The position numbers and the translations under genes were made by a program. A stretch of DNA of 64,000 nt from an uncultured Pelagibacteraceae bacterium (GTDB taxonomy: Bacteria > Pseudomonadota > Alphaproteobacteria > Pelagibacterales > Pelagibacteraceae): positions 62,001-126,000 of the forward strand of contig CACGWC010000002.1 of NCBI GenBank assembly GCA_902576785.1, given 5' to 3'. Shown in pieces: positions 42,548 through 51,213 of this stretch (positions within the stretch are counted from its first letter, which is position 1; each line of letters starts with the position of its first letter). The notes beneath the pieces were generated by a model, which was not told where the DNA came from, ran no database searches, and worked only from the letters and a program-made list of their open reading frames with translations.

Positions 42548-43895
42548 TGAATTTGACTATAGTAAACTAAGACATACAACATCAGTAGATCAGTCTGATA
42601 GAAAAGTACCATACAATTTAAGGCAAAGCGGACCTACTAAAGTTGAGATGCTAATATCAACAAGAGTAAGGAAATCTCCATACTGGCATTTATCTATGAA
42701 AGCAGGATGTTGGAGAGCAACTGTTTATAACAGAATTTATCATCCAAGAGGTTATGTTAAACCTGAAGATGGTGGTGCAATGGTTGAGTACGAAGCAATT
42801 AAAAACCATGTAACAATGTGGAATGTTGCAGTTGAAAGACAAATACAAGTTAAAGGACCAGATGCAGAAAAATTTGTTGATTATGTAATTACAAGAGATG
42901 CAACAAAAATTTCTCCAATGAGAGGAAGATATGTAATTTTGTGTAATTCTTATGGAGGAGTATTAAATGATCCTATTCTTTTAAGAATTTCTAAAGATGA
43001 ATTTTGGTTTAGTTTATCAGATAGTGATATAGGATTATATCTGCAAGGAGTAAATGCAGATGAAAGGTTTAATGTTCAAATTAATGAAATAGATGCTTGT
43101 CCTGTACAAATTCAAGGTCCTAAAGCAAAAGCTTTGATGAAAGATCTTTGTGGAAGTGAAGTTGATATTGATAACATGCCTTTTTATGGATTGGCTTCTG
43201 CAAAAGTTGGTGGAAGAAGTTGTATAATTTCTCAAACAGGTTTTTCAGGCGAGTCTGGATTTGAAATATATTTAAGAGAAGCAACTTTATATGCCGAAGA
43301 TATGTGGAATGCTGTTCTTGAAGCAGGTAAAAAACATAACTTAATGGTAATTGCTCCTGCACACCATAGAAGGATACAAGCTGGAATTCTTTCATGGGGA
43401 CAAGATATGGATCATGAGCATAATCCATTTCAATGTAATCTTGGATATCAAGTTTCTTTATCTGGTAAAGGTGAATGGAACAAAAAAGCAGATTACATTG
43501 GTAAAAAAGCTCTCGAGAAAATGAAAGCTGATTTAAAAGCAGGTCATAAACCTTACAAACTTCAATTAGTTGGACTTGAATTAGGAGGAAAACCTATTGA
43601 AGAATATGCTCCAGATTTTTGGTTAATTTCAGAAAACGGCAGTGAGCCTGTAGGATTTATAACTTCTCCTTGGTATCACCCAGAAAAAGGGAAAAATATT
43701 GCCATGGGATACGTTCCATTTGATGGAACGCTAAATGCAAATGGTTTTCCAAAGGGTAAGGTTGGATCGAAATTTAAAGTCCACCTACCAGAAAAATATT
43801 CTGATAAACCTGGAGAACCGGTCGATGCAGTTGTAGTTGATGTTCCATTTACAGAATCTTACAACGCAAATACAAGAGAAGTAGTCAGTAAGTGA
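42540..43895 (+). CDS. GcvT/DmdA-family tetrahydrofolate methyltransferase
   Basis: A 451-residue folate-dependent aminomethyltransferase-fold protein. NHVTMWNVAVERQIQVKGPDA, DPILLRISKDEFWFSLSDSD, GFSGESGFEIYL and the C-terminal barrel domain (PVGFITSPWYHP, GYVPFD) resemble DMSP demethylase DmdA and GcvT. It is about 80 residues longer than typical DmdA because of an N-terminal extension, so I do not call it DmdA. The overlapping MTHFR-like gene implies methyl transfer from a methylated osmolyte or sulfonium/amine to THF. Confidence 0.85.
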   Translation: MSNEFDYSKLRHTTSVDQSDRKVPYNLRQSGPTKVEMLISTRVRKSPYWHLSMKAGCWRATVYNRIYHPRGYVKPEDGGAMVEYEAIKNHVTMWNVAVERQIQVKGPDAEKFVDYVITRDATKISPMRGRYVILCNSYGGVLNDPILLRISKDEFWFSLSDSDIGLYLQGVNADERFNVQINEIDACPVQIQGPKAKALMKDLCGSEVDIDNMPFYGLASAKVGGRSCIISQTGFSGESGFEIYLREATLYAEDMWNAVLEAGKKHNLMVIAPAHHRRIQAGILSWGQDMDHEHNPFQCNLGYQVSLSGKGEWNKKADYIGKKALEKMKADLKAGHKPYKLQLVGLELGGKPIEEYAPDFWLISENGSEPVGFITSPWYHPEKGKNIAMGYVPFDGTLNANGFPKGKVGSKFKVHLPEKYSDKPGEPVDAVVVDVPFTESYNANTREVVSK

Positions 43896-43905
43896 TAAAA
43901 ATTTT

Positions 43906-43932
43906 TTTAGGGGGAATTTAATTCCCCCTAAA
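43906..43932 (+). promoter_or_regulatory. Strong GC-rich hairpin between GcvT-like gene and microprotein
   Basis: An 11-bp perfect stem (TTTAGGGGGAA / TTCCCCCTAAA) plus one further T-A pair, loop of three. It begins 10 bases after the GcvT-like stop and ends one base before the ATG of a 35-residue ORF. The T-run lies before, not after, the stem, so it is not a standard terminator on either strand. It may protect the upstream message or gate translation of the small ORF. Confidence 0.6.
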
Positions 43933-43933
43933 T

Positions 43934-44041
43934 ATGACGAAAACCTTTTTCATAGTTGTTTGCATTATAATCGCTATTGCTCTAATAATATTCCCATTAA
44001 TCGTTTCGTATAAGGCGCAAAAAAAAAATAAAGATAATTAA
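43934..44041 (+). CDS. Single-helix membrane microprotein (35 aa)
   Basis: ATG at 43934 opens 35 codons ending TAA that share a base with the ATG of the next gene (TAATG). The product is one hydrophobic helix (FFIVVCIIIAIALIIFPLIV) followed by a positively charged tail YKAQKKNKDN. Coupling to a Yip1-type membrane protein suggests they work as a pair. Coding status is supported by the coupling and by codon pattern; function unknown. Confidence 0.6.
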   Translation: MTKTFFIVVCIIIAIALIIFPLIVSYKAQKKNKDN

Positions 44042-44586
44042 TGTTTGCTCAGTTTTTAGATATTGTTTTTAAATCGTTAAAGCTTGATAAAACTCTTTAT
44101 AGAACTCCAAGATATTATGGAGAAGCTGGAATTTATTTTGCAATTCTAATTATGATTTTAGATGGGGTTGCGGGTGCTATTGCAGCTAATACCATTGTAA
44201 AAACATCAGTTGGTATATCTGGTTTAACAGCATTATTAACATGGCTGGTGTGGGCAATTTTTATATTTGTAATTGGCGTTAAAATTTTTCCTGATAAAGA
44301 TAGAAAAATTCCATTTAAAAGAGTTCTTATAGCTGTTGGGTACGCTCACGCTCCAGGCCTGATAAGATTTTTTGCAGTTACACCAGAACTGGTTCTTTTA
44401 ATTATTTTTCTTACTCAATTTTGGATTTTTGCTTCATTAATCATTGCAACACGACATATTTTAAATTTAAAATCAAATTTAAAAGCATTTGGAATTGTAT
44501 TTTTGTCTTTTTTAATTATTTCTTTTTTGACAATTTCATTTGTAATGACAAAAATTAATTCATTACCTATAAGTACAAATATTTAA
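44041..44586 (+). CDS. Yip1-domain membrane protein
   Basis: A 181-residue integral membrane protein with about five hydrophobic segments; YYGEAGIYFAILIMILDGVAGA, RVLIAVGYAHAPGLIRFF and the intervening layout fit the Yip1/YIPF family (bacterial members of unknown role). Coupled to the 35-residue microprotein upstream; converges with the zinc-ribbon gene with a few bases of overlap. Confidence 0.82.
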   Translation: MFAQFLDIVFKSLKLDKTLYRTPRYYGEAGIYFAILIMILDGVAGAIAANTIVKTSVGISGLTALLTWLVWAIFIFVIGVKIFPDKDRKIPFKRVLIAVGYAHAPGLIRFFAVTPELVLLIIFLTQFWIFASLIIATRHILNLKSNLKAFGIVFLSFLIISFLTISFVMTKINSLPISTNI

Positions 44587-44750
44587 AGCGGAAATAAAGT
44601 TTTTGATGTTCTGCAGGAGTTACAAAGTTTATATCCTGTTAGTATTAAATTTTGGGTTACTGTTTCATCTTTTTTTTTACATTCATCACAAATATCATTT
44701 AATTCATTATTATCTGATTTGTCTAATTTATATTCAAAGTTATCAGTCAT
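44583..44750 (-). CDS. Small zinc-ribbon-like protein (55 aa)
   Basis: ATG at 44750-44748, 8 bases inside the end of the DUF3726 gene, opens 55 codons to TAA. The product (MTDNFEYKLDKSD...) carries two CxxC pairs, CDEC at 21-24 and CNSC at 43-46, the pattern of a zinc ribbon. Acidic N-terminus, no membrane segment. Its overlap makes it the fourth member of the M19-unknown-DUF3726 operon. Function unknown; could be an adaptor for that set. Confidence 0.65.
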   Translation of the reverse strand: MTDNFEYKLDKSDNNELNDICDECKKKDETVTQNLILTGYKLCNSCRTSKTLFPL

Positions 44751-45351
44751 TATCTGTTAATCCTGCTCCTGCAGTTTTTTGTTTTAACTCATCTGTTTCT
44801 TCCACAAATGTGTTTTCTGATAATTTTGTTAATTCTTTCCAATCTTCTTCAGAAAAATTATTCTTATTTTCTAAGAATTGAATTTTAATTACATCAGCTT
44901 TTTCTACAATCTCACTACTTAAGTAATTTGAATAAATTGATTGATTGAAATTTAATAAAAATTCTTTTTGATCTATCTTTAAAAAAATTCTCTTTCCTGT
45001 TATTTCTGAAGATCTGCTGACAAACGGCAAAAATATCAATGGGTAAGCCATTTTTTCAATTTCTATATCATTTAGATCTTGGATAGAGATAGATTGATCA
45101 AAAAAACTTAATCCAAGTTTAATCGGACAGTAAAAGTTTTGAGGTCTGTTGCTTTTGTTAAAAGATTGGCAATTTTCAAACTTCTCATTATTAAAAATCT
45201 TAAAATATTGATTTATATGTTTTATTCCTGGTAAACCAAATAACTCAAGTTGTTTAATGTTCTTTCCTATTTCTTCGGCAACACCCCAAGAGAAACCTTT
45301 TGCTTTAGTTGAACGTTTAACAATTGTATCGATTTCACTATAACTTCTCAT
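44743..45351 (-). CDS. DUF3726 family protein
   Basis: A 202-residue protein. The N-terminal RSYSEIDTIVKRSTKAKGFSWGVAEEIGKN (in parts) and LELFGLPGI match the DUF3726 pattern seen in roseobacters and other proteobacteria. No enzyme motif recognised. Eight bases downstream of the 550-residue unknown and overlapping the zinc-ribbon gene, so part of a coupled unit. Confidence 0.7.
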   Translation of the reverse strand: MRSYSEIDTIVKRSTKAKGFSWGVAEEIGKNIKQLELFGLPGIKHINQYFKIFNNEKFENCQSFNKSNRPQNFYCPIKLGLSFFDQSISIQDLNDIEIEKMAYPLIFLPFVSRSSEITGKRIFLKIDQKEFLLNFNQSIYSNYLSSEIVEKADVIKIQFLENKNNFSEEDWKELTKLSENTFVEETDELKQKTAGAGLTDND

Positions 45352-45359
45352 TAATTACT

Positions 45360-47012
45360 TTAGTTATATATCCAATATTGATTAAATGAATTAAGTTCAT
45401 TTGGTAATGGTGCTCCTTGAAACATACAAATCCTTAACCATTTATCAGATCTTGGATCAAACTTTACTGCACCAAAAAAAGATAGTTTAAGTCTTAACAT
45501 ATCAATAGGAACTAATTTTGAGCCGATGGTGTTATCTTGAATTTCAGAATATGGATATTTCTCTGTTATAAACACTCTTCTTACAATATGTCTTAAATCA
45601 TTGTTCCGTACTAGAAATTTACCAATTTTTAAGCTGTTTTTTAATGTAAAAATAGTTTCATAAAGTTTTTTTATATCTCTAGCAATAGCTGTAGGCTGCT
45701 CAAGTTCTGAACCATTATCTTCAAACCGATCTCCAATTCTAGGCTCTTCTTTATTTTTTGAAATGAACCAAAATTTTTTATTATTTTCATTTTTTGAAAA
45801 ATCAATTTTTAGAATATCTGAATAATTTTTCTCAATTATTTCTCTTAGATCATTTATAGTTCTATCTATAGGTATATTAAAACTAATATCCTCGTCTGAA
45901 CTCATTTGAGAAATTAAAGGATCAATTATTTCATTATATGGCTCCATCATTATAGAAACCAAATACTCAATTCCTTCTTCAGATAAATTTTCCTCTGCCC
46001 AGTTATATAATTTATCAAATATATAAAAATTTGATTTATCAATATTATCTTTCAAATAATTAATTAAATTTTGTAAATCATTAATTAAATTGTTTATTTT
46101 TTTCTTTTGGTATTCGCTGTCAGTATTCCATGAAGTTACATTTTTTAAAGATTTTGTTAAACAGTTGTAAAAAATTTTAAACTCTTCATCTGATACTTTT
46201 TCTATTTCTCTTATTTTTTTTAAAGCTGTCTCTTTAGCTAGAATCCAATTATTTAACAATGAAGGGTGGTTAACAATAAATGGTGCCATTCCTAATCCAG
46301 TTGAATTTCCAATTCCTAAATTTCTACAAATATCCAAGTCTAATTCTACTGCGTCTTTAGGATTTTTATGTTTAGCTATATGATTGACTTGATCGAAAGT
46401 GAATTGTCTTACAAGGTAAACTAACATCATTTCCAATCTAAAAGGACCATTTATTTCATCTCTATTTTTAATTCTAAACCTGTCTGCTAATCCAAATTTT
46501 CCTGAGCCGTATACTGCAGTTGTTCTGTACAAATATCCAACTTTTGAAAGCTCATTAGTATTTGGCTGGATACCTTTTGATAAACACTCAACCACATAAT
46601 TAAATGCTCTAACTGATCTATTTGCTCTTGAGAGAGTTAGTTCTTTATAAGAAAGTCTCCCTACTTCTTGTTTAGGGACATTTTGTGAAAGTCTATCAAT
46701 ATCAATTTTTGAAGGAATGCCATCATACAAAGCAAATGCAGCATCCCATTTGGTTGCTATTACTCTATCAGATCTTTCCTCATCTTTAAGCTCATTAGCA
46801 AAACAAACTAAAGAATATGTTTTTTTATCTTTTGAAAATGAATAAATAGCTACTCCATACCCCCTATCATTCAAGTCGAACAAATCTCTGTTATATTTCC
46901 AATCTTTGAACTCATTTAAAAATGATCTTAGAAAAGATAATTTAGATTGATGAAACGATCCAAGCCTAGAAAGTTTCATTACAATTTTAGGATCTCTTAG
47001 TGGAACTTGCAT
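45360..47012 (-). CDS. Conserved hypothetical protein, 550 aa, family not recognised
   Basis: I do not recognise the family. The protein is soluble-looking, with no signal peptide. It has a conserved-looking N-terminal third (RLGSFHQSKLSFLRSFL, GYGVAIYSFSKD, TKWDAAFALYDG), a GSGKFGLADRFRIK stretch near residue 170, LGIGNSTGLGMAPFIVNHP near 235, a Lys/Asn-rich helical middle (about 280-400) and a conserved-looking C-terminus (EPRIGDRFEDNG; VFITEKYPYSEIQ; MFQGAPLPNEL). Its ATG overlaps the stop of the M19-like gene (TAATG) and DUF3726 follows at 8 bases, so a joint pathway is likely. Confidence 0.75.
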   Translation of the reverse strand: MQVPLRDPKIVMKLSRLGSFHQSKLSFLRSFLNEFKDWKYNRDLFDLNDRGYGVAIYSFSKDKKTYSLVCFANELKDEERSDRVIATKWDAAFALYDGIPSKIDIDRLSQNVPKQEVGRLSYKELTLSRANRSVRAFNYVVECLSKGIQPNTNELSKVGYLYRTTAVYGSGKFGLADRFRIKNRDEINGPFRLEMMLVYLVRQFTFDQVNHIAKHKNPKDAVELDLDICRNLGIGNSTGLGMAPFIVNHPSLLNNWILAKETALKKIREIEKVSDEEFKIFYNCLTKSLKNVTSWNTDSEYQKKKINNLINDLQNLINYLKDNIDKSNFYIFDKLYNWAEENLSEEGIEYLVSIMMEPYNEIIDPLISQMSSDEDISFNIPIDRTINDLREIIEKNYSDILKIDFSKNENNKKFWFISKNKEEPRIGDRFEDNGSELEQPTAIARDIKKLYETIFTLKNSLKIGKFLVRNNDLRHIVRRVFITEKYPYSEIQDNTIGSKLVPIDMLRLKLSFFGAVKFDPRSDKWLRICMFQGAPLPNELNSFNQYWIYN

Positions 47013-47980
47013 TAATTAATTCCTTTATAAAAATTAAACCAGTTATTGCCAAGTATCTTATTTATCTCTTCTTCCTGAAAACCTCTATTTTTTAGTTCTG
47101 TATTTAAGTTATTAAATCCTCTTGCGTCCAAAAACCAATCTGGTTGTTTTGGAAAACCAGGTTTATCTTTACTGCCTTCACCAAAATTTTTTGATTTTGA
47201 CCAAGTTCCATTTCTCATCCACTCAACTACATTGTCTGGTTGGTTCAAACATAAGTCTGATCCTATACCAACATTATTAATACCCATAATTTCAACTGTT
47301 CTTGCAACCATTTCACAAAAACTTTCTATTTTACAATTCGTTCCATCTTTTAAATGGTGGGCATACAATGACAATCCTAACATTCCTCCACTATCAGATA
47401 AAACTTTTAATAATTCTGTAGATTTATTTCTTTTTGCTTCAAACCAAAAAGTTGGATTTGCATGAGTGATCGCAATTGGTTTTTGACTAATTTCAATTGC
47501 ATCAAGTGTACTTTTCTCTGCTGAATGAGACATGTCAACAACGATACCTACTTTATTCATTTCTTTAATAGCCTCTTTTCCAAAATTAGTAACTCCGCTA
47601 TCGTTTTTTTCATAACATCCAGTGGCTAATAATGATTGGTTGTTATAAGTTAATTGCATAAATCGACAACCTTGTGAGTGTACTTTTTCTATAAGACCTA
47701 TGTCATCTTCAATTGGTGAACAATTTTGAAATCCAAAAAAAATTGCAGTTTTGTTTTCTTCTTTTGCTTTTGTAATATCGTTGTAGTTATTTCCTAGAAA
47801 TATAAGATCTTTATTTTCTTCGAAATGTTTATTCCACTCTTGTATTCTTTGTTGTAATTCATCATAGTCTTCATGATAAACTAACGTTACGTGAACTGCA
47901 TTTAATCCAGCTTTATTATTTATTTCAAAGATTTCTCTAGACCATTTACAATATTGAAGATTATCAATTCGATAATTCAT
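47012..47980 (-). CDS. Peptidase M19-like (membrane dipeptidase family) with altered metal site
   Basis: A 322-residue M19 barrel. VVDMSHSAE (H152), IAITHANPT (H173) and GIGSDLCL (D242) are the retained metal and substrate positions. The N-terminal HxD motif is missing (RIDNLQYCKW instead), and the metal-bridging Glu is Gln (Q85 in FFGFQNCSP). A normal two-zinc dipeptidase is therefore unlikely; a mononuclear amidohydrolase acting on a small amide is one possibility. It leads the four-gene coupled operon with two unknown families. Confidence 0.82.
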   Translation of the reverse strand: MNYRIDNLQYCKWSREIFEINNKAGLNAVHVTLVYHEDYDELQQRIQEWNKHFEENKDLIFLGNNYNDITKAKEENKTAIFFGFQNCSPIEDDIGLIEKVHSQGCRFMQLTYNNQSLLATGCYEKNDSGVTNFGKEAIKEMNKVGIVVDMSHSAEKSTLDAIEISQKPIAITHANPTFWFEAKRNKSTELLKVLSDSGGMLGLSLYAHHLKDGTNCKIESFCEMVARTVEIMGINNVGIGSDLCLNQPDNVVEWMRNGTWSKSKNFGEGSKDKPGFPKQPDWFLDARGFNNLNTELKNRGFQEEEINKILGNNWFNFYKGIN

Positions 47981-48084
47981 ATTTGGTATACACTATTATT
48001 ATTATTATGATTGTCACTAATTTAAACTGTCATTAGCTAAAAATTGCAATTTAAGGGAAATATCTGTAAATTGATATTATTTTC

Positions 48085-48579
48085 ATGAGATACAAAAAAA
48101 AATCACATAAAGTATCAATTGTAATGGGCAGTCAGTCTGATTACAAAACAATGAAAAATTGTGAAAAAGTTCTTAAGATTTTAAAAGTTAATTATGAGAC
48201 AAATATCGTCTCTGCACACAGAACGCCTGATAGACTTTATACCTATGCAAAGAAAGCAGAAAATAATAATATTTCTATTATTATTGCTGGGGCCGGAGGA
48301 TCAGCACATTTACCTGGTATGATTGCTGCTATAACTAGAATTCCAGTCATAGGTGTTCCCATTGAAAGTAAAAAGTTAAAAGGTTTAGATAGCCTACTAT
48401 CAATTGCTCAAATGCCAAAAGGAATTCCTGTTGGTACAGTTGCTATTGGAGAAGATGGTGCAATCAATGCTGGTTTATATGCTGCTTCAATTATAGCTAC
48501 GTATGATAACAATGTAAAAAAAACACTTTTAAATTGGCGAAAAAAACAAACATCAAAAGTAAAAAAAAAACCAAAGTAA
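48085..48579 (+). CDS. purE: N5-carboxyaminoimidazole ribonucleotide mutase
   Basis: A 164-residue PurE: VSIVMGSQSDYKTM, ETNIVSAHRTPDR, IIAGAGGSAHLPGM and GVPIESKKLKGLDSLLS. Together with PurK, 4 bases downstream, it carboxylates AIR in purine synthesis. A lysine-rich tail (KKQTSKVKKKPK) extends the normal end. Confidence 0.97.
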   Translation: MRYKKKSHKVSIVMGSQSDYKTMKNCEKVLKILKVNYETNIVSAHRTPDRLYTYAKKAENNNISIIIAGAGGSAHLPGMIAAITRIPVIGVPIESKKLKGLDSLLSIAQMPKGIPVGTVAIGEDGAINAGLYAASIIATYDNNVKKTLLNWRKKQTSKVKKKPK

Positions 48580-48582
48580 TTA

Positions 48583-49626
48583 ATGTCTAAACCTGATCTA
48601 GGAATAATAGGTGGAGGACAATTAGGAAGTCTATTAGCATCTGCAGCAAAAAAACTTAATATTAAAACGGTTATTTTATCAGATGATAAAGATGCACCCG
48701 CAATCAATTTTGCAGATGAATTTATTTATGGAGACTACCAAGACATAAATATTATCAATAACTTTTTAGAAAAAGTGGATCTTGTTACTTATGAGTTTGA
48801 AAATATCCCATATGATATATTAAAAAAAATTAATGAAACCAAATCTGTATTACCAAGCCCCGAAATAAATAAATTAATTCAAAATAGAATGACTGAAAAA
48901 GAGTTTTTAAATAAAAATAATATAACTACAACACAGTTTGTAAGCATAAAAGATTTAGATGATATAAAGATAAACGATAGATTAATGCCTGGTTTATTGA
49001 AAACTTGTACACTTGGTTATGATGGAAAGGGCCAATATAAAATAATTAATGCAAATGATTTAAATGAAGATTTTGATTTTTCAAAAGGCTACATCTTAGA
49101 AAAGATAGTAAATTTAAAAAAAGAAATTTCAGTAGTGGTTACAAGATTTGGTCATCAAAAATATGAAATTTATGATCCAATTGAAAATTATCATGAAGAC
49201 CAGATTTTAAAACACTCCAAAATTCCCGCTGATATAAGTGATGAAATTAAAAATAAAGCATTGGACTGGGCAAAAACAGTAGCTGAAGAGCTTGATTATA
49301 TTGGTACTATGTGCGTTGAATTCTTTATAGATAAAAATAATAATTTATATGCTAATGAAGTTGCACCAAGAGTACATAATTCTGGACACCTAACTATAAA
49401 TTCACACAACATTAGCCAATTTGAAAATCATATAAGAGCTGTATGTGGACTTGAAAAATTAGAAACAAAAAAAATTTATAATGCAAAAATGCTTAATTTG
49501 ATTGGTGAAGATATATTAGAATATAAAAATAAAAAATTTAAAGAAAATGAATTTTTTTATGATTATTTAAAAAAAGAAGTTAAAGCTAAAAGGAAAATGG
49601 GACATTTAACAACTATAGAAAAATAG
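48583..49626 (+). CDS. purK: N5-carboxyaminoimidazole ribonucleotide synthase
   Basis: A 347-residue ATP-grasp enzyme: LGIIGGGQLGSLLA, LVTYEFENIP, LKTCTLGYDGKGQYKI, CVEFFIDKNNNLYANEVAPRVHNSGH (in parts). Converts AIR, ATP and bicarbonate to N5-CAIR for PurE. Standard length and context. Confidence 0.97.
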   Translation: MSKPDLGIIGGGQLGSLLASAAKKLNIKTVILSDDKDAPAINFADEFIYGDYQDINIINNFLEKVDLVTYEFENIPYDILKKINETKSVLPSPEINKLIQNRMTEKEFLNKNNITTTQFVSIKDLDDIKINDRLMPGLLKTCTLGYDGKGQYKIINANDLNEDFDFSKGYILEKIVNLKKEISVVVTRFGHQKYEIYDPIENYHEDQILKHSKIPADISDEIKNKALDWAKTVAEELDYIGTMCVEFFIDKNNNLYANEVAPRVHNSGHLTINSHNISQFENHIRAVCGLEKLETKKIYNAKMLNLIGEDILEYKNKKFKENEFFYDYLKKEVKAKRKMGHLTTIEK

Positions 49627-49628
49627 TT

Positions 49629-50252
49629 TTAAGAAATTGTTTGGATCAAAGAAATATTATTGTTTGTGGGTTTGTTAACTTCCTTTGAAACTTCATGAAA
49701 GTTTAATTTTGTTTTTTTACACTCTTTCAGAAAACTCGATCCTGTTAATTCAAGATTTAAATATCTATTAACATCATTTTCATTGATTATAACAGGCTGT
49801 CTATGATGTATTTCTTTAATATTTTCATCTGCATCCTCGGTTATTAAACAAAATTGATCGTTGTCATAAATAGCCGCTAAATACATAAGCTTTTTATCCT
49901 CTCTTAAAAAATAATAAGGTGTTTTATTTTCTTTTTCTCTTTTCCACTCATAAAAACCATCTGCTACAGCTACACATCTATGTAGTCGAATTAATTTTTT
50001 GAAAGACACTTTTTCATCTATAGTTTCTAGTCTTGCATTTATTAAAGGTTTAAAATCTTTTTGCTTAGCCCAGCTAGGTACTACTCCCCACTTTAAATTT
50101 TCTAGAGTATTTCCATTATTATATTTTTTAATTACAGGTAATTTTTGAAATGGATGTGCATTATAATTTTCATTATCTTCAACTTGTATAGCTGACTTAA
50201 CAAGTTTTTTTGTTTTTGTAACGGGGCTAGTTATTACGTATCTTCCACACAT
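49629..50252 (-). CDS. SRAP domain protein (YedK/HMCES-like)
   Basis: A 207-residue SRAP protein. Cys2 in MCGRYVI is the residue that crosslinks abasic sites; INARLETI, ADGFYEW (catalytic Glu) and HHRQPVII complete the site (canonical HxRMP here HRQP). It shields abasic single-stranded DNA by covalent attachment. Converges on purK with 2 bases between. Confidence 0.93.
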   Translation of the reverse strand: MCGRYVITSPVTKTKKLVKSAIQVEDNENYNAHPFQKLPVIKKYNNGNTLENLKWGVVPSWAKQKDFKPLINARLETIDEKVSFKKLIRLHRCVAVADGFYEWKREKENKTPYYFLREDKKLMYLAAIYDNDQFCLITEDADENIKEIHHRQPVIINENDVNRYLNLELTGSSFLKECKKTKLNFHEVSKEVNKPTNNNISLIQTIS

Positions 50253-50288
50253 ATTTAATTTTCTTGGTTTAATCTAAATTTAGATTAT

Positions 50289-50759
50289 ATGTTTTTCGAA
50301 ACTATGAAATCAATAGAAAATAATTTTGATGATCCGCAAGTAAATGAGTTGCTAACTAAGCATTTTATTGAATTGAGATCAGTTTCTCCTGAGGGGAGTT
50401 CGCATGTATTAGATATACCTGGATTAAAGGATCCAAGTATAAAATTCTGGAGTTTGTGGGAAAATAATGAATTAATTGGTTGTGGAGCTTTAAAATTATT
50501 TGATGAAACGCATGGAGAATTTAAATCTATAAGAGTTTCAGATAAATTTAGAAATAAAAAATATGGTGGAAAAATAATTTCACATCTTATTGAAAAATCT
50601 AAACAAATAGGAATTACTAAACTAAGTGTCGAAACTGGTGCGGGTGATTTTTTTGCGCCCGCTAGAAAACTTTTTAAAAGTTTTGGTTTTAAAGAGTGTG
50701 GGCCTTTTGCGCACTATAAAGATGATCCTAATTCGTGCTATTATTCAGTAGACATTTGA
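50289..50759 (+). CDS. GNAT family N-acetyltransferase
   Basis: A 156-residue GNAT: LIGCGALKLFDETHGEFKSIRVSDKFRNKKYGGKIISHLIEK (in parts) with the acetyl-CoA loop RNKKYGGK, and LSVETGAGDFFAPARKLFKSFGF. Resembles YjgM/ElaA-like small acetyltransferases. An alternative ATG at 50304 is possible. Acceptor unknown. Confidence 0.9.
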   Translation: MFFETMKSIENNFDDPQVNELLTKHFIELRSVSPEGSSHVLDIPGLKDPSIKFWSLWENNELIGCGALKLFDETHGEFKSIRVSDKFRNKKYGGKIISHLIEKSKQIGITKLSVETGAGDFFAPARKLFKSFGFKECGPFAHYKDDPNSCYYSVDI

Positions 50760-50769
50760 GGAGTTTAGT

Positions 50770-51210
50770 TTGGAAGCTGATAAATCAAGACCATTTGTAT
50801 TATATGTTGCTGAAATCATTTATCGAAAGATATATGAAATCAAGATTAAAAATCCAAATTTAACTAATATTCAAGCTTTTGAAATATTTATTGCATCAGA
50901 TGATTATAATGAAATTAGTTCAGGAAATTTTCATGATAAATGGTTTAAAGAACTTGAGAGCAATGACTACGTGGATAAATCTACAAAAAAAAAGATTAAT
51001 CAAGAAACTATAAGACTTTTACAAATACAAAAAGATACTATGATTAAACAATTAATGAAAATCCCAAAATTATATTATGCAAAAAGTCACTTTCCTTTGG
51101 AATTATCTCAAAGAGCATTTGATCATTTATGGAGAGTTTGTGAAAGTTATGAACTTTGGTGTAAAGAAACTAAACAAAATGGATTAATATTATTAAATTT
51201 AACAGAATAA
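50770..51210 (+). CDS. Hypothetical protein (146 aa)
   Basis: A TTG start is used in this frame, with GAGGAG about 10 bases upstream. The product is mostly helical and charged, with no signal peptide, membrane segment or recognised motif. Aromatic-rich C-terminal stretch (FDHLWRVCESYELWCKET). It lies 10 bases after the GNAT gene and 3 before the BT1 transporter, so probably co-transcribed. Family not recognised. Confidence 0.65.
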   Translation: MEADKSRPFVLYVAEIIYRKIYEIKIKNPNLTNIQAFEIFIASDDYNEISSGNFHDKWFKELESNDYVDKSTKKKINQETIRLLQIQKDTMIKQLMKIPKLYYAKSHFPLELSQRAFDHLWRVCESYELWCKETKQNGLILLNLTE

Positions 51211-51213
51211 TTT

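Noticed and set aside
42540-43895. Calling this gene DMSP demethylase (dmdA)
   Set aside because: The fold and several motifs fit DmdA, but the protein is about 80 residues longer, has an N-terminal extension and overlaps an MTHFR gene. Without a tree or key-residue alignment the specific name is not justified.
43906-43932. Rho-independent terminator after the GcvT-like gene
   Set aside because: The stem is strong, but the T-run precedes it on the + strand and no T-run follows on the - strand.
44603-44881. Plus-strand 92-codon frame
   Set aside because: It covers the opposite strand of the zinc-ribbon and DUF3726 genes, whose minus-strand products show motifs and proper overlaps; the plus-strand product is low-complexity and motif-free.
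47990-48010. Short TAT/ATT repeat between the M19-like gene and purE
   Set aside because: A few ATT units in very AT-rich intergenic DNA; not long enough to call a meaningful repeat.
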